Source of the DNA: an uncultured Porphyromonadaceae bacterium
GTDB taxonomy: Bacteria > Bacteroidota > Bacteroidia > Bacteroidales > Muribaculaceae
Assembly: GCA_947174735.1 (NCBI GenBank)
Contig: CAMWKC010000144.1
Location: forward strand, 1-5,953
Direction: 5' to 3'
DNA: 5,953 bases
Part shown: positions 1 to 4,813 of the stretch, piece after piece
Numbering within the stretch: position 1 is the stretch's first letter
How the letters are laid out: every line of letters starts with the position of its first letter
Position numbers and translations under genes: made by a program
Notes under the pieces: generated by a model
The model's database searches: none
What the model was told of the DNA's origin: nothing
What the model saw: only the letters and a program-made list of their open reading frames with translations

Positions 1-630
1 AATTTAGAGTATTTATGGTCAAAAATATTAAAAAGAATAAGAGGTAGAGCTATTAAAAATACAATTTTGGATTCTTCGGTTAAAATTGGTTCTGGCTCCT
101 TAGTGTTAAATTCGACTATTGGCAAATATAGTTATTGTGGATATGATTGTAAAATTATAAATTGTAATTTAGGTTCTTTCTGCTGTATAGCGGATAATGT
201 AGTGATTGGCTCAGCTGAGCACCCAATGAATTGGGTTTCAATGTCGCCAGTATTCCAAAATGTTAAAAATAGTGGCCCTACTAAACGATTTTGTTTTAAA
301 GATTTACCTATATCTAGAAAAACTAATATTGGATCTGATGTATGGATTGGTCAAGGTGCAATTATAAAGGGTGGAGTTTCCATTGGAACAGGTGCAGTAA
401 TTGGTATGGGCAGTATTGTAACTAAAGATGTGGAAGCCTATGCTATAGTCGGAGGTTGCCCAACAAAATTGATAAAGTATAGGTTCTCAGAAGATATTCG
501 TAAAAAGATACTATCTACTAATTGGTGGAGTTTAAGTGATACTCAACTTCAGAGAATAGCTGAAGAAATACAAAATCCCGAAGAGTTCTATAAAGCCTTT
601 ATAAATATGAATTCTCATTCTCAAGAATAA
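1..630 (+). CDS. Left-handed beta-helix O-/N-acetyltransferase (CatB/Vat-like), 5' end missing
   Basis: This is the 3' part of a gene for an acyl-CoA-dependent acetyltransferase of the hexapeptide-repeat (LbH) superfamily, closest in look to the xenobiotic (CatB/Vat) branch. Such enzymes in polysaccharide loci usually acetylate a sugar of the repeat unit; the actual acceptor is unknown. The frame is open from base 1, with 209 codons visible. The in-frame TTG at 67 is probably internal, because the preceding codons (YLWSKILKRIRGRAIKN) look like the usual basic N-terminus of such proteins. Isoleucine-rich hexapeptide turns are visible at fragment residues 28-71. The AEHP segment (His about residue 74) is the position of the catalytic His in this branch. 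The second coil block contains DVWIGQGAIIKGG (113-125), and GGCPTKLIKYRF (151-162) is the typical end of the helix. A helical tail follows. Base composition is low in GC (20 of 60 in 61-120) compared with the capE-G genes, as is common for the variable part of such loci. Confidence 0.88.
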   Translation, partial: NLEYLWSKILKRIRGRAIKNTILDSSVKIGSGSLVLNSTIGKYSYCGYDCKIINCNLGSFCCIADNVVIGSAEHPMNWVSMSPVFQNVKNSGPTKRFCFKDLPISRKTNIGSDVWIGQGAIIKGGVSIGTGAVIGMGSIVTKDVEAYAIVGGCPTKLIKYRFSEDIRKKILSTNWWSLSDTQLQRIAEEIQNPEEFYKAFINMNSHSQE

Positions 631-688
631 GGAGGTTTATAGCTCTTTCTCATAAAGATTCAAATTATTTTTATTTGAAAATTAACAG

Positions 689-723
689 ATTAATTTCTAT
701 TGATTTAGTAGAAATTAATTTTT
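689..723 (+). terminator. AT-rich hairpin with T-run, possible weak terminator or attenuator
   Basis: Bases 689-699 and 709-719 form an 11-bp perfect stem with a 9-base loop (700-708), followed by a run of T to 723. The geometry is that of a factor-independent terminator, but nearly all pairs are A-T, so the stem would be weak. It lies between the acetyltransferase stop (630) and the capE ATG (734). It could be a partial terminator, or simply structure in the leader of capE. Capsule operons in Bacteroides are known to rely on NusG-like UpxY antiterminators, so an internal attenuator is plausible but not shown here. The rest of the gap holds a GGAGG at 631-635 with no start codon at a useful distance. 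Confidence 0.4.
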
Positions 724-733
724 ATAAATTTAT

Positions 734-1807
734 ATGTCTATTTTCAAAGATAAAATTCTTCTTATAACAGGTGGTACCGGATCCTTCGGCAATGCTGTGT
801 TACGTCGCTTTCTTGACTCAGATATTAAAGAAATACGAATCTTGAGTCGTGATGAGAAGAAACAGGACGATATGCGTCACCGTCTACAGAATCCTAAGGT
901 GAAGTATTTCATCGGTGATGTACGCAATAAGGAATCGGTGGATATTGCGATGCGTGGCGTTGACTATGTCTTCTCGGCAGCAGCACTGAAGCAGGTACCG
1001 AGCTGCGAATTTTTTCCTATGGAGGCCACACGTACTAATGTGGAAGGCACTAACAACGTACTGTTATCAGCCATTGAGCATGGCGTGAAGAATGTAGTCG
1101 TTCTTTCTACTGACAAGGCTGCTTATCCTATTAATGCAATGGGTATATCCAAAGCCCTTATGGAAAAGGTAGCCATTGCCAAAGGACGTGAACTCGGTGA
1201 AGGAGCTGATACCACAATATGCTGTACACGTTATGGGAATGTGATGGCAAGCCGTGGTTCTGTTATTCCTCTATGGGTGGAACAGATGATGGAGGGTAAA
1301 CCTATTACTATCACCGACCCGGAGATGACCCGCTTTATGATGACTCTTGACGATGCTGTGGACTTGGTTATCTATGCCTTCACACACGGTCACAACGGTG
1401 ACCTTTTTGTCCAAAAAGCTCCGGCTGCCACGCTTTCGACTCTTGCCGAGGCTCTAAAACAGATTTATGCAAAGGTCGATCCTAAATACGGTGAGACTGA
1501 AGTAAAGATAATCGGTACACGTCATGGCGAGAAACTCTATGAAACTCTCGTAACCCGTGAAGAGATGGCAAAGGCTATTGATATGGGTAATTATTATCGT
1601 ATTCCCTGTGATACCCGGGATCTGAACTATGACAAGTTCTTTACCGAGGGTAACGAAGAGATGAGTAAGATTGAGGACTATCACAGCCATAATACCGAGC
1701 GCCTTGATGTCGAGGGTATGAAGGAACAGCTTATGCGCCTGCGTTTCGTTCAGGCTGACCTCGGAATGATTAAATCAGATACAAAAAGGGAGATACGTTC
1801 GGAATAA
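734..1807 (+). CDS. capE: CapE/FnlA/WbjB-type UDP-GlcNAc 4,6-dehydratase/5-epimerase
   Basis: This is the first enzyme of UDP-N-acetyl-L-fucosamine synthesis. It dehydrates UDP-GlcNAc at C4/C6 and inverts C5, giving a 4-keto-6-deoxy-L-arabino intermediate, with tightly bound NADP(H), in the cytoplasm. The 357-residue protein is a full-length extended short-chain dehydrogenase of the polysaccharide-biosynthesis (FlaA1/CapE) group. Visible motifs are the nucleotide-binding GGTGSFG (residues 13-19), GDVR (61-64), AALKQVP (83-89), STDKA (125-129), and the Met-136/Lys-140 pair (MGISK) that replaces the usual YxxxK of the superfamily. RHGEKLYE (263-270) is in the C-terminal substrate domain. The ATG at 734 gives the standard MSIFKDK start; there is no Shine-Dalgarno, as usual for Bacteroidetes. 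The stop overlaps the capF start (TAATG), indicating translational coupling. From roughly base 845 the composition is richer in GC than upstream (29 of 60 in 961-1020). FlaA1-type enzymes for other sugars are similar, but the following genes support the FucNAc branch. Confidence 0.93.
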   Translation: MSIFKDKILLITGGTGSFGNAVLRRFLDSDIKEIRILSRDEKKQDDMRHRLQNPKVKYFIGDVRNKESVDIAMRGVDYVFSAAALKQVPSCEFFPMEATRTNVEGTNNVLLSAIEHGVKNVVVLSTDKAAYPINAMGISKALMEKVAIAKGRELGEGADTTICCTRYGNVMASRGSVIPLWVEQMMEGKPITITDPEMTRFMMTLDDAVDLVIYAFTHGHNGDLFVQKAPAATLSTLAEALKQIYAKVDPKYGETEVKIIGTRHGEKLYETLVTREEMAKAIDMGNYYRIPCDTRDLNYDKFFTEGNEEMSKIEDYHSHNTERLDVEGMKEQLMRLRFVQADLGMIKSDTKREIRSE

Positions 1808-3006
1808 TGAAAGTGCTTATTACAGGAGCGAAAGGATTTGTAGGCCGGAATCTCTGCTCACAGCTTAGGAACATACGTGACGGTAAGGCAAGGAATTATC
1901 CGGTCATCATAAAGGAGGTATTCGAGTATGACGTAGACTCCACTCCGGAAGATCTCGACCGTTACTGCCGTGAGGCTAATTTCGTATTTAATCTGGCCGG
2001 TGTCAACCGTCCCGAGAATCCGGAGGATTTCCAGAAAGGTAACTTCGGATTTGCCTCATTACTGCTTGATACACTGAAAAAGCATGGTAACCGTTGTCCT
2101 GTGATGTTGTCCAGCTCCATTCAGGCAACCCTGTTAGGTCGTTATGCCGCACATCCGTATGGAGAGAGTAAGCGTGCCGGTGAGGAGCTTTTCTTTGACT
2201 ATGCGCGTGAAACCGGAGCGAAAGTACTGGTCTATCGTTTTCCTAATCTGTTCGGAAAATGGTGCCGTCCCAATTATAACTCGGCTGTTGCGACTTTCTG
2301 CAACAATATTGCCAACGATCTTCCCATACAGATAAATGATCCTTCCGTAGAACTTGAACTGCTCTATATAGATGATCTTGTTGAGGAGATGATATTAGCT
2401 CTGCAGGATAAGGAACATCACTGTGAGTTTGACGGAACTCGGACAGTAATGAAGGAAGAAGGACAGTATTGTGCTGTTCCTATCACTCACAGAGTAACAC
2501 TCGGTGAAATTGTAGAGATGCTAAACCGTTTTCATGAAATGCCCCGAACCTTAGGAGTACCCGACCTTACTCCCAACGGTTTTGAAAAGAAGCTCTATTC
2601 TACCTATCTGAGTTATCTGCCCAAAGATAAGATGATCTATGATCTTAAGATGAACTGTGATAATCGGGGTTCCTTCACCGAGATTATCCGTACAGCTAAT
2701 TCCGGACAAATGTCTGTCAATATCTCCCGTCCTGGTATCACCAAAGGTCAGCACTGGCACCACACTAAGAACGAGAAGTTTGTAGTGGTAAAAGGGCACG
2801 GACTTATCCAGCTCCGTAAAGAAGGAACAGATGAGGTGCTTAATTTCGAAGTAAGCGGCGAACGAATACAGGTGATTGAGATGATTCCGGGCTACACTCA
2901 CAATATCATAAATCTCTCAGATACCGAAGACCTCGTGACTCTGATGTGGTGTAACGAACCTTTTGACCCGAACCGACCCGATACTTACTTTGACCCCGTA
3001 AGTTGA
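1807..3006 (+). CDS. capF: CapF/FnlB/WbjC bifunctional 3-epimerase/4-reductase (SDR plus cupin)
   Basis: This is the second enzyme of the UDP-L-FucNAc pathway. In the characterised family, the C-terminal cupin epimerises C3 of the CapE product and the N-terminal reductase uses NADPH to reduce the C4 ketone, giving UDP-N-acetyl-L-pneumosamine (6-deoxy-L-talosamine type). The length of 399 residues is not truncated. The N-terminal Rossmann domain (about 1-270) has GAKGFVG (7-13), an SSS segment (102-104), and the catalytic Tyr-118/Lys-122 in YGESK. The C-terminal cupin (about 280-399) carries HWHHTKNEKF (316-325), supplying likely metal ligands His-316, His-318 and Glu-323, and His-365 in PGYTH. 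The cupin fusion separates this protein from RmlD/WbvR-like reductases of the L-QuiNAc pathway. The ATG at 1807 shares one base with the capE stop, so the two are surely co-translated. The next pathway gene, capG, is not adjacent: 621 bases of unrelated sequence intervene. Confidence 0.94.
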   Translation: MKVLITGAKGFVGRNLCSQLRNIRDGKARNYPVIIKEVFEYDVDSTPEDLDRYCREANFVFNLAGVNRPENPEDFQKGNFGFASLLLDTLKKHGNRCPVMLSSSIQATLLGRYAAHPYGESKRAGEELFFDYARETGAKVLVYRFPNLFGKWCRPNYNSAVATFCNNIANDLPIQINDPSVELELLYIDDLVEEMILALQDKEHHCEFDGTRTVMKEEGQYCAVPITHRVTLGEIVEMLNRFHEMPRTLGVPDLTPNGFEKKLYSTYLSYLPKDKMIYDLKMNCDNRGSFTEIIRTANSGQMSVNISRPGITKGQHWHHTKNEKFVVVKGHGLIQLRKEGTDEVLNFEVSGERIQVIEMIPGYTHNIINLSDTEDLVTLMWCNEPFDPNRPDTYFDPVS

Positions 3007-3011
3007 TGGGT

Positions 3012-3113
3012 AATGCGCAATTCATAATTCGCAATGTACAATTCGCAATTGCCAATTGAGCATTATACATTACGCATTGTCAATTAAGCATTACGCATTG
3101 CGAATTGGGCATT
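3012..3113. repeat. Long imperfect hairpin built of AATTCGCAAT / ATTACGCATT-type units
   Basis: Starting 6 bases after the capF stop, 3012-3057 pairs with 3068-3113 in one constant register with no gaps. By hand count, 31 of 46 positions are Watson-Crick pairs and 3 more are G-T, leaving a loop of about 10 bases. The outer 12 positions (3012-3023 with 3102-3113) have a single mismatch. The left arm repeats caatt/cgcaat units and the right arm repeats attacgcatt/attgcgaatt units, so other registers are also possible. On the minus strand it begins right at the stop codon of the four-helix gene, so it could end that transcript. On the plus strand it lies in the capF-capG leader RNA. Confidence 0.8.
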
Positions 3114-3478
3114 TAATTACAAATTGCTTCTTGTTGTCTTTGTGATGGAGGTAAGCATTCTAATAGCTCTTTGCAATCAGAATGTAGACTTGTAAATTCT
3201 GAGGTTGTAATGTACTCTGACTGATACAGAAGTTCAATCCAGTATTCACTTTCTGAGATTTCTTTCAGAGCAATACACATCTTTGCATGGAAGTCTGCTT
3301 TTGACTGACCCCGGATAGCTTCTCGTACATTCGCACCGACTGAAGTACCACTTCGAAGCAGTTGCTTGGAAAGTACATATTCCTTTTTTGCAGTTGAGAG
3401 ATGTTTATATAATCTGACACAACGTAGAGCAAAATTAAAACTCTTTACTACAACAGGATTCTCAGCATCTTGTTTCAT
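3113..3478 (-). CDS. Four-helix-bundle protein (S23/IVS-ORF family) with apparently frameshifted C-terminus
   Basis: The 121-residue product belongs to the small four-helix-bundle family first named for proteins encoded in 23S rRNA intervening sequences, and shares its fold with the Avd accessory protein of diversity-generating retroelements. Its biochemical role is not known; basic pentameric members bind nucleic acids. Family hallmarks are LSKQLLRSGTSVGAN (36-50), the EA at 53-54, QSKADFHAKM (58-67), and LKEISESEYWIELL (71-84). After Leu-106 the tail (PPSQRQQEAICN) is unlike the family. The other frame reads MLTSITKTTRSNL and stops at 3117-3119, the usual kind of ending, so one base was probably lost near 3158-3164. 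The tail is short, so the protein may still fold. The gene runs against the capsule operon and sits alone between capF and capG, with its own candidate promoter upstream and a hairpin at its stop. The ATG at 3478 gives the expected N-terminus. Confidence 0.87.
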   Translation of the reverse strand: MKQDAENPVVVKSFNFALRCVRLYKHLSTAKKEYVLSKQLLRSGTSVGANVREAIRGQSKADFHAKMCIALKEISESEYWIELLYQSEYITTSEFTSLHSDCKELLECLPPSQRQQEAICN

Positions 3479-3505
3479 AGCATAATTTTCATAGTGGAAA
3501 TTTCA

Positions 3506-3537
3506 CAAGTTTAGACATTATCCTATATTATCACAAA
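3506..3537 (-). promoter_or_regulatory. Candidate Bacteroides-type promoter for the four-helix gene
   Basis: Read on the minus strand, TTTG (complement of 3534-3537) is followed after 20 bases by TAAACTTG (complement of 3506-3513). The known Bacteroidetes housekeeping pattern is TTTG near -33 and TAnnTTTG near -7, separated by about 19-21 bases. Here the -33 element is exact and the -7 element matches 5 of 6 defined bases. Transcription would start near base 3500, leaving a leader of roughly 20 bases before the ATG at 3478. No Shine-Dalgarno is seen, as expected. This is a pattern match only. Confidence 0.5.
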
Positions 3538-3562
3538 TAATTGTAGTACTACAAATAATTGT
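3533..3562. repeat. 30-base palindrome overlapping the -33 element
   Basis: The core 3541-3554 (ttgtagtactacaa) is a perfect 14-base palindrome. Extending it to 3533-3562 keeps 13 of 15 pairs, with mismatches at 3540/3555 and 3537/3558. Seen another way, acaaataattgt occurs twice (3533-3544 and 3551-3562) around agtact. Because the candidate -33 element lies inside it, it could be an operator for a dimeric regulator, or simply part of the repeat-rich end of the inserted unit. Confidence 0.6.
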
Positions 3563-3622
3563 GCATTGCACATTTCTAATTACACATTATAATTGTGCAT
3601 TGTCCGTTTCTCATTGTGCATT
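3555..3622. repeat. Three direct copies of attgtgcatt before capG
   Basis: The ten bases attgtgcatt occur at 3558-3567, 3592-3601 and 3613-3622. The first two copies extend to 14 identical bases (3555-3568 and 3589-3602). Between them lies related sequence (cacatttctaattacacattat), and 3561-3571 is itself an 11-base palindrome. The copies end 5 bases before the capG ATG. They resemble, in inverted orientation, the units of the capF-side hairpin. No plus-strand TAnnTTTG promoter is visible here, so capG is probably reached by transcription from upstream. Confidence 0.7.
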
Positions 3623-3627
3623 TAACC

Positions 3628-4809
3628 ATGGTTACTGATTATTCCAATATATCATTTGCTGATAATGGCAAACTTAAACTTCTCATCATCGTAGGCACGC
3701 GTCCTGAGATTATCCGTTTGGCGGCTACCATAAACAAATGCCGTAAGTATTTCGATGTGATTCTCGCCCATACCGGACAGAATTACGATTATAATCTCAA
3801 TGGCGTATTCTTCAAGGACCTGAAGCTTGCCGATCCGGAAGTCTATATGGATGCTGTCGGCGATGATCTCGGAGCAACGATAGGCAATATCATCAATTGT
3901 TCATACAAGCTGATGACTGAGATAAAGCCTGATGCTCTCCTGATTCTTGGCGATACCAATTCTTGTCTGTCGGCTATCCCGGCCAAGCGTCTGCATATAC
4001 CTATTTTTCACATGGAAGCCGGTAACCGCTGTAAGGACGAATGTCTGCCTGAGGAGACCAACCGCCGTATCGTGGATATTATCTCCGATGTGAATCTGTG
4101 TTACTCCGAACATGCACGTCGCTATCTGGCCGACTGCGGTTTGCCGAAGGAACGCACCTATCTCACCGGTTCACCGATGGCCGAGGTTCTACATGCCAAT
4201 CTTACCGATATTGAGGCGAGCGATATTCACCGGCGGCTCGGTCTTGAAAAAGGGAAGTATATACTTCTGTCAGCTCACCGTGAGGAGAACATCGACACGG
4301 AGAAGAATTTCCTATCGCTTTTCAACGCAATCAATGCTATAGCCGAGAATTACGATATGCCTATTCTGTACAGCTGTCATCCCCGTTCGCGCAAACGTCT
4401 GGAACAGTCCGGTTTCAAACTTGACAGACGTGTGATACAGCATAAGCCGCTCGGTTTCCATGACTACAACTGCCTCCAGATGAACGCGGCAGCTGTGATT
4501 TCTGATTCAGGTACACTTCCCGAAGAGTCAAGTTTCTTTACCTCTGTAGGTCACCCGTTTCCAGCTGTATGCATACGTACTTCCACTGAGCGGCCGGAAG
4601 CCCTTGACAACGCCGGTTTTATTCTTGCCGGTATTGATGAAAAATCTCTACTGCAGGCTGTTGAAACTGCAATAGCGATGAACACAAACGCTGATAACGG
4701 TACTCCGGTAGATGTCTATGTCGGCGAGAATGTATCGAATATAGTAGTAAAGATAATACAGTCATACGTCACTGTAGTCAATAAGATGGTGTGGCGTAAA
4801 GATCAGTAA
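3628..4809 (+). CDS. capG: CapG/FnlC/WbjD-type UDP-sugar 2-epimerase
   Basis: This is the third enzyme of the pathway. It inverts C2 of the CapF product to give UDP-N-acetyl-L-fucosamine in the cytoplasm. The 393-residue protein is a non-hydrolysing UDP-GlcNAc 2-epimerase (WecB-like, GT-B fold) of normal length. Motifs include GTRPE (23-27), HTGQNYD (48-54), GDTNS (108-112), HMEAGNR (128-134), PEE (141-143), SAHREEN (215-221), CHPRSRKR (250-257), SDSG (292-295) and ERPE (321-324). The ATG at 3628 is preferred: it gives the family-like start DYSNISFADNGKLKLL. An in-frame GTG at 3595 would add 11 residues encoded by the flanking repeat. Sequence is GC-richer here than at the locus ends (32 of 60 in 4021-4080). 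The next gene starts 4 bases after the stop. A plain WecB acting on UDP-GlcNAc is the main alternative, but capE and capF make the FucNAc role far more likely. Confidence 0.93.
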   Translation: MVTDYSNISFADNGKLKLLIIVGTRPEIIRLAATINKCRKYFDVILAHTGQNYDYNLNGVFFKDLKLADPEVYMDAVGDDLGATIGNIINCSYKLMTEIKPDALLILGDTNSCLSAIPAKRLHIPIFHMEAGNRCKDECLPEETNRRIVDIISDVNLCYSEHARRYLADCGLPKERTYLTGSPMAEVLHANLTDIEASDIHRRLGLEKGKYILLSAHREENIDTEKNFLSLFNAINAIAENYDMPILYSCHPRSRKRLEQSGFKLDRRVIQHKPLGFHDYNCLQMNAAAVISDSGTLPEESSFFTSVGHPFPAVCIRTSTERPEALDNAGFILAGIDEKSLLQAVETAIAMNTNADNGTPVDVYVGENVSNIVVKIIQSYVTVVNKMVWRKDQ

Positions 4810-4813
4810 ACCA

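Larger units (their letters stand above)
3012..3622. mobile_element. Candidate inserted unit: four-helix gene between inverted-repeat ends
   Basis: The capE-F and capG genes belong to one pathway and normally sit together, yet this block separates them. Its outer ends are inverted relatives of each other: 3012-3043 against the complement of 3591-3622 matches at 22 of 32 positions without gaps, including blocks aatgc, caatg and acaatt. A 13-base direct near-repeat (attgggcatttaa at 3104-3116, attgtgcatttaa at 3613-3625; 12 of 13) also relates the two sides. Inside are one minus-strand gene and its candidate promoter. No transposase, reverse transcriptase or clear target duplication is visible. 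The flanks are simple-sequence-like, so part of the match could come from shared short units rather than from true element ends. Confidence 0.4.

Noticed and set aside
67..69. TTG as start of the acetyltransferase gene
   Set aside because: The frame is open to base 1 and the upstream codons encode a plausible basic N-terminal stretch, so the true start is likely before the window. The ATG at 15 is in another frame and stops after ten codons.
670..677. TAnnTTTG promoter upstream of capE
   Set aside because: The tttatttg at this place lacks the A of the -7 element, and there is no TTTG at the required distance upstream.
1454..1690. Minus-strand open frame inside capE
   Set aside because: It is wholly inside a well-supported gene, with no family resemblance and no promoter.
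2551..2901. Minus-strand open frame of 116 codons inside capF
   Set aside because: It lies opposite the conserved cupin domain, and its composition simply mirrors capF coding constraints.
3012..3113. CRISPR array
   Set aside because: The units are 10-11 bases, imperfect and inverted about a centre. There are no uniform repeats of about 30 bases with unique spacers.
3113..3478. Avd-type accessory gene of a diversity-generating retroelement
   Set aside because: The fold family is shared, but there is no reverse transcriptase and no template/variable repeat pair in the window. The sequence pattern is that of ordinary S23-type members.
3595..3597. GTG as start of capG
   Set aside because: It lies within the repeat, adds 11 residues not expected in the family, and the ATG at 3628 gives the usual N-terminus.
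734..4809. L-QuiNAc or L-rhamnose-type pathway instead of L-FucNAc
   Set aside because: The second enzyme carries the C-terminal cupin fusion typical of CapF/WbjC, which the RmlD-like reductases of those pathways lack.
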